Part shown: positions 44,212 through 52,506 of the stretch, piece by piece | Position numbering within the stretch: the first letter of the stretch is position 1 | Layout: each line of letters opens with the position of its first letter | Origin: Jatrophihabitans cynanchi | Lineage (GTDB): Bacteria > Actinomycetota > Actinomycetes > Mycobacteriales > Jatrophihabitantaceae | Direction of reading: 5' to 3' | Length of the DNA: 64,000 bases | Assembly: GCF_027247405.1 (NCBI RefSeq) | Contig: NZ_CP097463.1 | Location: 3,968,001 to 4,032,000, forward strand | Translations under genes and position numbers: made by a program | The notes under the pieces: generated by a model | Seen by the model: the letters and a program-made list of their open reading frames with translations, nothing else | What the model was told of the DNA's origin: nothing | Databases searched by the model: none

Positions 44212-44540
44212 CCGGCCGGTTGCCGCGCTCGGGCGGGTGAACCGCGGGAACACGCCGAGAGCCCGCAGTGTTGCCGCTATGAGCGCGAGCGTCTAGGCTC
44301 AACGGCGTCAGTCCCGGAGCCCCCGTGTATTCGGCAGGCCCAAAGACTTCGTTCCCCAACCGCCTCGCGGCGAGCTTTGTGGATCGGAAGCTGACTGACA
44401 TCTCCCCGGAACGGAGCTGGCGTGCCTGCCAGACCGGCCGTCGAGACAGGGCCCGCCCCGGTCACCCGGCAACGGCCTCGCCATCGGTCGCAGCGCATGA
44501 TGACGTTCGCCGGCCACCCCTCGGAAGGATCCGACAGCAC
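44212..44540 (+). promoter_or_regulatory. rho promoter and long leader
   Basis: TTGCCG (44271-44276) and TAGGCT (44294-44299), 17 bases apart, form a good promoter with start near 44306. This gives a 5' leader of about 235 bases before the rho GTG. No gene reads through it convincingly. Long rho leaders are known to take part in Rho autoregulation by premature termination; that role here is inferred. A ribosome site GGAAGGA (44523-44529) is near the end. Confidence 0.5.
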
Positions 44541-46625
44541 GTGACAGACACCCAGGAGCAGACCCTGCCCGGCACGGATACCGTGCCCACTGCATCGACG
44601 GGCGGCTCCGCCCGCACCGCGAAGGGCTCGCTGAACTCCAAACTGCTGCCCGAACTGCAGCAGATCGCCGCCGGCATGGGCATCGCGACCGCGAAGGTCA
44701 AGAAGAGCGATTTGATCGCCGCGATCCAGGCCGGCCGTGGCGCCGGCGCGCAACGCGCCGCGAACAGCGCGGACAACGGTGCCACGCACGGCGCCGCCAG
44801 CACCGCGAGCAGTGCCGCCGGTAGCGCCGCTGCCGCCGCGGGCGACCCGAGCGGCACCGGCGACACCGCCCCGGCGGCCCCGCCGAGGCGCCAGCGGCCC
44901 GAGCGCACCGCGCGCGCGCAGACCCGCTCCGCCGGTCCGAACAGCAGCCCGCCGGACGCTGTCGCGACAGCCGATGCCGCACCGACCGGTGCCGCACCGG
45001 TCGACGACCGCGCTGAGAGCCCCGACAGTGCGCCGGGCAGAGCCGCCGCCGGCGTTCGTGGCAACGGCGCGCGCACCGCGGGCACTGCAGGTCAGGACCA
45101 GCAGCAGGACCGTCAGCGCAGCGGCTCCGGCACGCAGGACGCTCAGCACAACCAAGGTGGCGGCTCGAACCAGAGTCGCCAGCAGACCCGCGACGGCCAG
45201 AGCCGTCCCGACGGCCAGACCCGTCCCGACGGCCAGAGCCGTCCCGACGGCCAGAGCCGTCCCGACGGCGGGCAGAGCCAGAACCGCCAGCAGCACAACC
45301 AGAACGCGCCGGGCGCGCCGAACCAGAACCGGCAGGACGGCGGCCAGAACCGCCGCGACGACGACGACGACTTCGACGGCGGCCGGCGCCGCGGTCGCCG
45401 CTACCGCGATCGGCGCGGCCGCAACCGCGAGCGTCCCGTGGGTAGCGTCGCAGGCAACGCCGACGTCGAGCCGATCGTGTCCGAGGACGACGTGCTCGTC
45501 CCGGTCGCCGGAATCGTCGACGCGATCGAGGAGAAGAACACCTGGTTCGTGCGTACCGGCGGCTACTTCGCCAGCCCGGACGACGTGTACGTCGCCAACT
45601 CGTACGTGCGCCGGTTCAACCTGCGCCGCGGGGACGCGATCACCGGCGCGGTGCGCCAGCAGCGCGAGGGCGAGCGGCGCGAGAAGTACAACCCGCTGGT
45701 GCGCCTGGACACCGTGAACGGCAAGGACCCGGAGCAGTCCAAGAACCGCGTCGAGTTCACCCGGCTCACCCCGCTCTACCCGCAGCAGCGGCTGCGGCTG
45801 GAGACCGAGCCGCACATCCTGACCACGCGCGTGATCGACCTGGTGATGCCGATCGGCAAGGGCCAGCGCGCGCTCATCGTCTCGCCGCCCAAGGCCGGCA
45901 AGACGATGGTGCTGCAGGCGATCGCGAACGCGATCACGGTGAACAACCCCGAGGTGCACCTCATGGTCGTGCTCATCGACGAGCGGCCCGAAGAGGTCAC
46001 CGACATGCAGCGCTCGGTCAAGGGCGAGGTCATCGCCTCGACCTTCGACCGCCGCCCGCAGGACCACATCACCGTCGCCGAGCTGTCCATCGAGCGAGCC
46101 AAGCGCCTGGTCGAGATGGGGCACGACGTGGTCGTGCTGCTCGACTCGATCACCCGGCTGGGCCGTGCCTACAACCTGGGTGCGCCGGCGAGCGGGCGCA
46201 TCCTGTCCGGCGGCGTCGACTCGACCGCGCTGTACCCGCCGAAGCGCTTCCTCGGCGCCGCCCGCAACATCGAGAACGGCGGCTCGCTCACCATCCTCGC
46301 CACTGCCTTGGTCGAGACCGGCTCGGCCGGCGACACGGTGATCTTCGAGGAGTTCAAGGGCACCGGTAATGCCGAGCTCAAGCTGGACCGCAAGATCGCC
46401 GACAAGCGCGTCTTCCCGGCCGTTGACGTGGATCAGTCGTCGACTCGAAAGGAAGAGATCCTGCTCTCCCCGGACGAGCTGGCGGTCACGATCAAGCTGC
46501 GCCGGGTGCTGCACGCGCTCGACCCGCAGCAGGCGATCGATCTGCTGCTGGACCGGCTGAAGAAGACCCGGACGAACACCGAGTTCCTGATGCAGATCGC
46601 CAAGACGACACCCGGTCAGGACTGA
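44541..46625 (+). CDS. rho: Transcription termination factor Rho with long polar N-terminal insert
   Basis: A 694-residue Rho helicase, against about 420 in E. coli. Rho_N domain near 30-75 (LPELQQIAAGMGIATAKVKK and SDLIAAIQ). Residues about 75-305 are a low-complexity insert rich in Gly, Asn, Gln, Arg and Asp, including four RPDGQ(S/T) repeats. RNA-binding cold-shock fold near 310-385. Walker A PPKAGKTMV with K454 and Walker B VVVLLDSITRLGRAYN. Start GTG 44541 (MTDTQEQTLPG). Such inserts occur in many actinobacterial Rho proteins and aid RNA binding or phase separation. A strong terminator follows. Confidence 0.95.
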   Translation: MTDTQEQTLPGTDTVPTASTGGSARTAKGSLNSKLLPELQQIAAGMGIATAKVKKSDLIAAIQAGRGAGAQRAANSADNGATHGAASTASSAAGSAAAAAGDPSGTGDTAPAAPPRRQRPERTARAQTRSAGPNSSPPDAVATADAAPTGAAPVDDRAESPDSAPGRAAAGVRGNGARTAGTAGQDQQQDRQRSGSGTQDAQHNQGGGSNQSRQQTRDGQSRPDGQTRPDGQSRPDGQSRPDGGQSQNRQQHNQNAPGAPNQNRQDGGQNRRDDDDDFDGGRRRGRRYRDRRGRNRERPVGSVAGNADVEPIVSEDDVLVPVAGIVDAIEEKNTWFVRTGGYFASPDDVYVANSYVRRFNLRRGDAITGAVRQQREGERREKYNPLVRLDTVNGKDPEQSKNRVEFTRLTPLYPQQRLRLETEPHILTTRVIDLVMPIGKGQRALIVSPPKAGKTMVLQAIANAITVNNPEVHLMVVLIDERPEEVTDMQRSVKGEVIASTFDRRPQDHITVAELSIERAKRLVEMGHDVVVLLDSITRLGRAYNLGAPASGRILSGGVDSTALYPPKRFLGAARNIENGGSLTILATALVETGSAGDTVIFEEFKGTGNAELKLDRKIADKRVFPAVDVDQSSTRKEEILLSPDELAVTIKLRRVLHALDPQQAIDLLLDRLKKTRTNTEFLMQIAKTTPGQD
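45204..45278 (+). repeat. In-frame tandem repeat in rho
   Basis: Four near-identical 18-base units beginning CGTCCCGACGGCCAGA (45204, 45222, 45240, 45258; the last is 21 bases) encode RPDGQ(S/T). A shortened unit precedes them. Unit identity at DNA level suggests recent expansion by slippage, so copy number may vary between strains. Confidence 0.85.
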
Positions 46626-46628
46626 CGC

Positions 46629-46701
46629 CGAGGACGGCCAAGGCTGATCGGCCGAGGACGGCCCGGGCTGATCGGCCGGGACGGATCGGCCAGGGCTGAT
46701 C
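46629..46701 (+). repeat. Imperfect 24-bp tandem repeat after rho
   Basis: Two units CGAGGACGGCC(AA/CG)GGCTGATCGGC (46629-46652, 46653-46676) and a diverged third containing GATCGGCCAGGGCTGATC (to 46701). It lies between the rho stop and its terminator. The recurring GGCTGATCGGCC is partly self-complementary. Confidence 0.7.
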
Positions 46702-46734
46702 ACCTGATCCGGGAAACCACGACATAGCTGGACA

Positions 46735-46767
46735 CAAACCCCGCCGCGATACCCGCGGCGGGGTTTG
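46735..46767 (+). terminator. Intrinsic terminator after rho
   Basis: A perfect 14-base stem CAAACCCCGCCGCG / CGCGGCGGGGTTTG (46735-46748 and 46754-46767) with loop ATACC. The stem's own TTTG end and following TTG supply a short U tract. It closes the thr-rho transcript and isolates the inserted sugar-transport genes. Confidence 0.85.
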
Positions 46768-46849
46768 TTGCGCGGCAGAGCATTTGGCAACGACCCGGTA
46801 ACGGATGGGCGTAACCCTTCCCTGGCACCCTCAGCTGTGCCATCGTTCC

Positions 46850-46886
46850 GTAAGCGTTACCGGAGGGTTCGTGGTAGCGCTCTCAC
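46850..46886 (+). promoter_or_regulatory. Two LacI-type operator-like sites upstream of the sugar-binding protein
   Basis: GTAAGCGTTAC (46850-46860) has GTAA/TTAC arms around GCG. GTGGTAGCGCTCTCAC (46871-46886) is centred on AGCGCT with GTG/CAC ends, the usual LacI-family layout for sugar operons. They end 26 bases before the start codon. No lacI gene is in the window, so the regulator would be encoded elsewhere. Confidence 0.5.
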
Positions 46887-46911
46887 GCCCGAGCGGAGAA
46901 GGGGACAAGGG

Positions 46912-48327
46912 ATGCGCTGGAAGAGGATGACCGCCGTGCTCGCGGCGGGATCCGCGGTTGTCGCGCTGGCTGCCGGTTGTAGCAGCAGCGGGAACAAGGG
47001 CGGCGGCGGAAACGGCACGAACAACGGGACGTCATCGAACGGCCCCGACCTGAGCAAGCAGCCCAAGAGCAAGATCAAGGCCGTCACCATGACCGGCGAC
47101 TGCGCGCCGTACGGCAAGTACGGCAAGTACACCAACGCCACGGTCACCATGTACTCCTCGATCACCGACCCCGAGGGCCAGCACCTGCAGGACTCGTGGA
47201 AGCAGTTCGAGCAGTGCACCGGCATCAAGATCGCGTACACGGCCGACAAGGAGTTCGAGAGCTCGGTGAAGACGAAGGTCCAGGGCGGCAACGCGCCGGA
47301 CATCGCGATCATCCCGCAGCCCGGGCTGCTGCAGAGCTTCGCCACGTCCGGCAAGCTCGTACCGGCCACTGACGCGCTCACCAAGGAGGCGTCGGACAAC
47401 TGGACGAAGGACTGGATCTCGTACGCGACCGTCGACGGCGTCTACTTCGGCGCGCCGATGGGGGCGAACCTCAAGTCGCTGGTCTGGTACTCGCCGAAGT
47501 ACTTCAAGCAGTACGGCTACACCGTGCCCACCACCTGGGACGACATGATCAAGCTGTCGGACAAGATGGCGGCCGACGGGCACAAGCCGTGGTGCGCGGG
47601 CATCGAGTCCGGAACGGCGACCGGCTGGCCGGCCACCGACTGGATGGAAGAGGTCATGCTCCGGCTGTACGGCCCGGAGGTCTACGACCAGTGGGTCAAC
47701 CACCAGATCCCGTTCAACGACCAGAAGGTCCAGGACGTGCTGGCCAAGGTCGGCCAGATCCTGAAGAACCCGAAGTACGTCAACGCCGGCATCGGTGACG
47801 TGAAGTCGATCGCCACGACCGCCTTCCAGAAGGGCGGCCTGCCGATCGAGACCGGCAAGTGCATGCTGCACCAGCAGGCCAGCTTCTACGCCGCCAACTG
47901 GGACAAGGGGTACAAGGTCGCGCAGGACGGCGACCTCTACGCCTTCTACGAGCCGACGATGAGCGACAAGTTCGGCAAGCCGATCGAGGGTGGCGGCGAG
48001 TTCGTCACCGCGTTCGCCGACCGTCCCGAGGTCGAGTCCGTGCAGCTGTACCTGGCCAGCGGCGAGTGGGCGACCTCGCGTATCAAGGTCGCGTCGGGGT
48101 GGGTGTCCGCGAACAACAAGGCGGACAAGAACGCCTACACCGACCCGATCGACAAGCTGTCGGCGCAGTTGCTCACCGACCCGAGCGCCACCTTCCGCTT
48201 CGACGGCTCGGACGCCATGCCGGCCGAGGTGGGTGCAGGCAGCTTCTGGACGCAGATGACGCAGTGGATTCTCGGCCAGAGCGACAAGGACACACTGGAC
48301 AAGATTGAGGCCTCTTGGCCAAAGTAG
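46912..48327 (+). CDS. Family 1 extracellular sugar-binding lipoprotein
   Basis: A 471-residue lipoprotein of the alpha-glucoside/multiple-sugar type. Signal peptide RWKRMTAVLAAGSAVVAL, lipobox LAAGC (Cys at about 24), then a Gly/Asn/Ser linker. The mature protein has CTGIKIAYTADKEFESS, GGNAPDIAIIPQPG and VPTTWDDMIKLSDKM, typical SBP_bac_1 patterns. ATG 46912 with GAGAAGGGG about 7 bases before it. It is the first gene of a three-gene operon with two permeases and no ATPase. Likely sugar-repressed through LacI-type sites. Confidence 0.9.
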   Translation: MRWKRMTAVLAAGSAVVALAAGCSSSGNKGGGGNGTNNGTSSNGPDLSKQPKSKIKAVTMTGDCAPYGKYGKYTNATVTMYSSITDPEGQHLQDSWKQFEQCTGIKIAYTADKEFESSVKTKVQGGNAPDIAIIPQPGLLQSFATSGKLVPATDALTKEASDNWTKDWISYATVDGVYFGAPMGANLKSLVWYSPKYFKQYGYTVPTTWDDMIKLSDKMAADGHKPWCAGIESGTATGWPATDWMEEVMLRLYGPEVYDQWVNHQIPFNDQKVQDVLAKVGQILKNPKYVNAGIGDVKSIATTAFQKGGLPIETGKCMLHQQASFYAANWDKGYKVAQDGDLYAFYEPTMSDKFGKPIEGGGEFVTAFADRPEVESVQLYLASGEWATSRIKVASGWVSANNKADKNAYTDPIDKLSAQLLTDPSATFRFDGSDAMPAEVGAGSFWTQMTQWILGQSDKDTLDKIEASWPK

Positions 48328-48358
48328 GTCGCTATCCGGACGTGTCTGGTTCACGTTG

Positions 48359-48402
48359 ATCGGGTGGTCGGGTGCCCCGCGAGGGGTGCCCGACCACCCG
48401 AT
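48359..48402 (+). other. Large intercistronic stem-loop between binding protein and permease
   Basis: Arms of 20 bases (48359-48378 and 48383-48402) around a GCGA loop pair at 18 of 20 positions; the left begins ATCGGGTGGTCGGG. There is no U tract. Such hairpins after the binding-protein gene usually stabilise its mRNA or allow partial termination, giving more binding protein than permease. The first in-frame ATG-free start of the permease at 48372 lies in it and is rejected. Confidence 0.75.
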
Positions 48403-48443
48403 GTGGAATCGGGTGGTTGCTCGGCGAAGGGGTGATCGGGTCC

Positions 48444-49520
48444 ATGCACTGGCTCTACGATCTGGCGCATTCGAGTTCGGCGGCAGGCAAGATCGGCTTC
48501 GCCGTACTGATGGTGGTCGCGTTCTTCGCGGTCATCGGTGTGCTACTGGTGGTCATCGACCACGTACCGCGCAGGGGCCGGGAGAGGTACCAGGCGTTCT
48601 TGTTCCTGCTGCCGGCGATCATCCTGCTCGCCGCCGGCCTGGTCGGCCCCATGTTCAAGACGATCATCTCCTCGCTCACCTCGGCCGAGGTGACCCGCAA
48701 GGGATGCGTACCGATCCCGAGCCCGGCCCGATGCCTGATCGACAAGGGCGGCGAGTGGAACAACTTCGCCAACTTCCGCTGGCTCTTCAGCAACCACGAT
48801 GCGCTGTTCGCGCTGTGGCACACCGTGCTGTGGACCCTGGTCACACCGGCTGTCGCCACGATCGTCGGCCTCGCCTACGCGTACGCGATCGACAAGATCC
48901 GGGGCGAGGCGTTCGCCAAGGCGCTCGTCTTCCTGCCGACCGCGATCTCGTTCGTCGGGGCGGCGGTGATCTGGGGCCTGATGTACCAGCAGCCGTCGCA
49001 GAGCGGCGCGTCCGGGCTGGTCAACGTCGTGCTCAACTGGGTCGGCCTCGGGCCGATCAACTTCCCGACCGTCGGTGGCTGGCGACTCACCATGTGGATG
49101 ATCGTGGTGATGATCTGGATCCAGGCCGGCTTCGCCACGGTGGTGCTCTCGGCCGCGATCAAGGCCGTGCCCGGCGAACTGAGCGAGGCCGCCAAGATCG
49201 ACGGGGCGACGAACGGCCAGGCGTTCCGGCGCGTGGTCATCCCGTCGATCCGGCCCACGATCATCGTGGTGATGGTGACCATCTCGGTCGCCACGCTGAA
49301 GGTCTTCGACCTGGTCAACACCTTCGGCGGTGACCGGTTCGGCGGCGACACGCTCGCCAACCTCATGTACAACACGTACAAGACCGCAGGCATCGGGCTC
49401 GCCGGTGGCAAACTCGGCGAGCACCACTCCTCGGCGCTCGCGACCCTGATCTTCCTGCTGGTGATCCCGTTCGTGGCCTTCCAGGTGCGGCAGATGGTCA
49501 AGCAGCGGGCGGCCCGATGA
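48444..49520 (+). CDS. Sugar ABC transporter permease (MalF/UgpA type)
   Basis: A 358-residue permease, longer than usual because an N-terminal helix (GFAVLMVVAFFAVIGVLLVV) precedes the standard six. Core helix RYQAFLFLLPAIILLAAGL. The EAA coupling loop is ELSEAAKIDGATNGQAFRRVV. A Cys-containing periplasmic loop (KGCVPIPSPARCLID) is characteristic of alpha-glucoside-type permeases such as AglF. ATG 48444 is preferred; GTG 48432 after GAAGGGG is an alternative. It pairs with the permease at 49591. Confidence 0.9.
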   Translation: MHWLYDLAHSSSAAGKIGFAVLMVVAFFAVIGVLLVVIDHVPRRGRERYQAFLFLLPAIILLAAGLVGPMFKTIISSLTSAEVTRKGCVPIPSPARCLIDKGGEWNNFANFRWLFSNHDALFALWHTVLWTLVTPAVATIVGLAYAYAIDKIRGEAFAKALVFLPTAISFVGAAVIWGLMYQQPSQSGASGLVNVVLNWVGLGPINFPTVGGWRLTMWMIVVMIWIQAGFATVVLSAAIKAVPGELSEAAKIDGATNGQAFRRVVIPSIRPTIIVVMVTISVATLKVFDLVNTFGGDRFGGDTLANLMYNTYKTAGIGLAGGKLGEHHSSALATLIFLLVIPFVAFQVRQMVKQRAAR

Positions 49521-49590
49521 GTACCTACCCGACGAGTACCCCGATGACGCCCCCAGCGATCACCAGCCGGAACCACGCAGGAGGTGTGCG

Positions 49591-50547
49591 ATGACCGTCG
49601 TCATCAACCCGACCGGCGAGGTGCCGGACGTCCCGCAGGTCCCCGACCAGCACGTGCCGACCACGGCGGCCGGTCGGGTGCGCAAGGGCATGTCGAACCC
49701 GGTCGCCTCGACGATCGCGATCGTGATCGGCGTGCTGTGGACGATCCCGACGCTCGGCCTGCTGGTGCAGTCCTTCCGGTCCAAGGCCGGCCAGGACCAG
49801 CGCGGCTGGTGGACCTTCAGCGACATGACGCTGGACAACTACAAGCGCGTGCTCAGTGGCAGCGGAAACGTGCTGCCGTACGTGATCAACTCGATCGTCA
49901 TCGTGATCCCCGCGGCAATCATCCCGATCGTGGTCGCCGCGCTCGCGTCGTACGCGCTGGTGTGGATCGACTTCCGCGGCCGCGACTGGATCTACATCGC
50001 GATCTTCGCACTGCAGGTGGTCCCGCTGCAGGTGGCGGTCGTCCCGATGCTGCGGCTGGTCGTCAGCGGCGTGCACATCGGAAGCATCACGATCCTGCCG
50101 CCGCTCGGCCTGGCCGGAACCGTCGGCGCGGTGTGGCTCGCGCACTCGTGCTTCGCCTTGCCGCTCGCGGTGTTCCTGATGCACAACTTCATGTCCGAGA
50201 TCCCGCGCGACCTGCTCGAGGCGGCACGGATCGACGGCGCCAGCCATGGCCAGATCTTCCGGCAGATCATGCTGCCGCTGATGCGTCCGGCCCTCGCTGC
50301 GTTCGGCATCTTCCAGTTCCTGTGGGTGTGGAACGACCTGTTCGTCGGCCTGGTGATGTCCGGCGGAACGACCGGCATCAGCCCGATCACCGTCAAGATC
50401 AACCTGCTGGTCGGCTCCACCACCGGTGCAGGCGGCGAGGTCATCCCCGCCGCGGCCTTCGTCTCGATCGTCATACCGGTGATCGTGTTCATGGCGCTGC
50501 AGAGGTACTTCGTCCGCGGGCTGCTCGCCGGCAGCGTCAAGGGTTGA
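49591..50547 (+). CDS. Sugar ABC transporter permease (MalG/AglG type)
   Basis: A 318-residue permease. AGGAGG (49579-49584) is 6 bases before ATG 49591, the best ribosome site in this region. After about 40 polar residues come six helices, with EAA loop DLLEAARIDGASHGQIFRQIM. The C-terminus ends in the MalG-like FVRGLLAGSVKG. No ATPase gene follows. The usual partner would be an MsmK/UgpC-type ATPase, and one lies 2 kb on in the opposite orientation. Confidence 0.92.
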   Translation: MTVVINPTGEVPDVPQVPDQHVPTTAAGRVRKGMSNPVASTIAIVIGVLWTIPTLGLLVQSFRSKAGQDQRGWWTFSDMTLDNYKRVLSGSGNVLPYVINSIVIVIPAAIIPIVVAALASYALVWIDFRGRDWIYIAIFALQVVPLQVAVVPMLRLVVSGVHIGSITILPPLGLAGTVGAVWLAHSCFALPLAVFLMHNFMSEIPRDLLEAARIDGASHGQIFRQIMLPLMRPALAAFGIFQFLWVWNDLFVGLVMSGGTTGISPITVKINLLVGSTTGAGGEVIPAAAFVSIVIPVIVFMALQRYFVRGLLAGSVKG

Positions 50548-50578
50548 TGAGCGGCTCGGGGCGGACGACACTCGAGCT

Positions 50579-50971
50579 GTGGGGACGGCGCTGCTGCTGA
50601 TCGTGGCCGTCCTGCTGCCCACCGTGGCCGGCTACGCGGTGTTGGCCGCCGTGCGCGGCCGGCGCGCGCTCGCCGCACGCCGAGCCACACCGGTGCCGCG
50701 CGCAGCGTTGACCCGGCTCGGCAGCGACCTGCGGCGGCTGCACGCCCAGTTCAACGCGGTGGAGCTCAGCCCCGGGCTGCCGGCGAAGGCCGTCCGCCGG
50801 AGCGCCGTTCGTGCGGCGTATCTCGATGTGCTGACCGCGGCGTGCCGCGCGGTCGACGTCCGGCCGCCGGAGCCCGGCGCCGATCACGCGGTACCCCGGG
50901 CCGAGATCTACCGGGTCGAGGACGCGCTGCGGCGCAAGGGCTTGGACGTCCGGGCGGCTCCGGCCCGCTGA
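50579..50971 (+). CDS. Small membrane-anchored protein of unknown function
   Basis: A 130-residue protein starting at GTG 50579. One N-terminal helix (TALLLIVAVLLPTVAGYAVL) is followed by a basic, helix-rich cytoplasmic part with LTRLGSDLRRLHAQFNAVEL and KAVRRSAVRAAYLDVLTAACRAVD. I do not recognise a named family. It is 16 bases before a metallophosphoesterase gene and about 30 after the permease, so it may form a unit with the next two genes. Confidence 0.7.
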   Translation: MGTALLLIVAVLLPTVAGYAVLAAVRGRRALAARRATPVPRAALTRLGSDLRRLHAQFNAVELSPGLPAKAVRRSAVRAAYLDVLTAACRAVDVRPPEPGADHAVPRAEIYRVEDALRRKGLDVRAAPAR

Positions 50972-50987
50972 GGCGGACAATCGGGGC

Positions 50988-51659
50988 ATGGTGCGTGTGC
51001 TCGCGGTCGCCGACGAGGTGGACGAGGCGCTCACGGCAGGCGTCGATCCGGTGCGCGGGGCGGAGCTGATCCTCGCCTGCGGTGACCTGCCGTTCGACTA
51101 CCTCGCCTACTTGATGAATGCGCTCGACGTCCCACTCGTCTTCGTCCCCGGCAACCACGACCCGGACGTCACCGGGTACCGATCCTCGCGCGCCGGGCTG
51201 CCGCTGCGGGCCGGGCTACCGGCAGAACCGCCGTGGCCACCGGGTGCGCTCAACGCCGACGTCCGGGTACTCGACGTGCTCGGTCTGCGGCTGGCGGGCC
51301 TCGGCGGGGCGCCGCGCTATCGCGATGGCCCGAACCAGTACAGCGAGCGGCAGTTCGCGCGGCGGGCGCGGCGCCTGGCGCGGCGGGCGCGGTGGCTCGG
51401 CCGCGACGGCCGCGGCGTGGACCTGCTGCTCACCCACGCGCCGCCGCGCGGCGTCGGCGACAGGGAGGATCCGCCGCACCGCGGCGTCGGCGCGCTTCAC
51501 CCGCTGCTCGCGCGGCTGCAGCCGAGGCTGCTGCTGCACGGGCACGTGCACCCGTACGGCGCAGGTGCGCCCGAGCTGAAGGTCGGGAGCACGGCGGTGC
51601 GCAACGTGGTGGGCCGGCACCTTTTCGACATCTCACCGGCTTCGCGGTATACCCGGTGA
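50988..51659 (+). CDS. Calcineurin-like metallophosphoesterase
   Basis: A 223-residue phosphoesterase. Metal motifs in order: VLAVADEVDEAL, where the usual D-x-H is D-E, CGDLPFDYL (GD), VFVPGNHDPD (GNHD), LLLTHAPPRGVGD (H) and LLHGHVHPYG (GHxH). The first motif departs from DxH, so one metal ligand may be changed. The Arg-rich insert RRARRLARRARWLGRDGR near 125-142 may contact nucleic acid or membrane. It is followed after 1 base by a ParB-like gene; together they suggest nucleic-acid or nucleotide processing. Confidence 0.82.
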   Translation: MVRVLAVADEVDEALTAGVDPVRGAELILACGDLPFDYLAYLMNALDVPLVFVPGNHDPDVTGYRSSRAGLPLRAGLPAEPPWPPGALNADVRVLDVLGLRLAGLGGAPRYRDGPNQYSERQFARRARRLARRARWLGRDGRGVDLLLTHAPPRGVGDREDPPHRGVGALHPLLARLQPRLLLHGHVHPYGAGAPELKVGSTAVRNVVGRHLFDISPASRYTR

Positions 51660-51660
51660 C

Positions 51661-52506
51661 GTGCGGCAAACGGGATTTCCGAGAGCTGACGTCGAGAACG
51701 ACTTCCTGCGGGCACGGCGGCGGCAGGTGCTCTCGCGGCTCGCCCACCGGCTGCGCCGCGAGCCGGACGACGTCAACCTGATCCTGCCGTTCGACGACGT
51801 GGTGGCAGCGCTCGGCCGCCGCGGGGAGCGCTTCCTCGGCCTGCACACGCTATCCCTCGACTCGATCGTCGGCACGGTCGACAGCAGCCGGGACTTCGAC
51901 CGCCGGTTCCGTCCGACCTCCAGCCGGGTGCGCGAGCGCTGGGAGCGGCTCGCGCTGGCGCAGCGCCGTGGCGAGAGCGTGCCACCGATCGACGTGTACC
52001 GGATCGGCGGGCTGCACTTCGTGCGCGACGGCCACCATCGCGTGTCGATAGCGATCGCCACCGGACAGCAGACGATCGAGGCGTACGTGACCGAGGTGCT
52101 GACCACCGTGCCCGCGCGTGGCATCCGCCACCGCGGCGACCTGCTCGTCCGCAGCTACGAACTGCTGTTCCGCGCCCGAGTACCGCTCACGGCCCAGGCC
52201 TACGCCAAGCTCACGGTGCGCGACCCGTGGGGCTACGCCGAGCTAGGGGAGGCCGTCGAGGCGTGGGGATTTCGGTGCATGCAGAACGCCGGCACGTTTC
52301 TGGATCGTGCCGAGGTCGCGCGGCGCTGGTACGCCGAGGAGTACACGCCGGTCGTGCGGATGGTGCGCGAGGCGCAGTTGATCGGCGACGGCACCGACGC
52401 CGAGGCCTACCTGCGCGTCTCGCGCGAGCGGTACCGGCTGATGCGCACCCACGAGTGGAGCGACGAGGTGATCCGCCGGCTGCGCGACGACGGCCACGGC
52501 CACTGA
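51661..52506 (+). CDS. ParB/sulfiredoxin-fold protein
   Basis: A 281-residue protein starting at GTG 51661, one base after the phosphoesterase gene. The central region has the ParB N-domain signature: a hydrophobic strand VPPIDVYRIGGLHFVRDGHH then RVSIAIATGQQTIEAYV; the G-x-H-R pattern is the nucleotide-binding box of the ParB/Srx fold. There is no helix-turn-helix for parS binding and no parA neighbour, so it is not a chromosome partition protein. Such stand-alone ParB-fold proteins may be nucleases or CTP/ATP-dependent switches. Confidence 0.75.
   Translation: MRQTGFPRADVENDFLRARRRQVLSRLAHRLRREPDDVNLILPFDDVVAALGRRGERFLGLHTLSLDSIVGTVDSSRDFDRRFRPTSSRVRERWERLALAQRRGESVPPIDVYRIGGLHFVRDGHHRVSIAIATGQQTIEAYVTEVLTTVPARGIRHRGDLLVRSYELLFRARVPLTAQAYAKLTVRDPWGYAELGEAVEAWGFRCMQNAGTFLDRAEVARRWYAEEYTPVVRMVREAQLIGDGTDAEAYLRVSRERYRLMRTHEWSDEVIRRLRDDGHGH

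Noticed and set aside
45204-45278. Tandem repeat considered as a CRISPR array
   Set aside because: Units are contiguous, in frame with rho and have no unique spacers. I saw no CRISPR array or cas gene anywhere.
48372-48443. Longer start for the first MalF-type permease
   Set aside because: It would begin inside the large intercistronic hairpin; ATG 48444 gives a normal N-terminal helix.
51661-52506. Chromosome partition ParB
   Set aside because: It lacks the DNA-binding helix-turn-helix and dimer domains, and there is no parA or parS-like site next to it.
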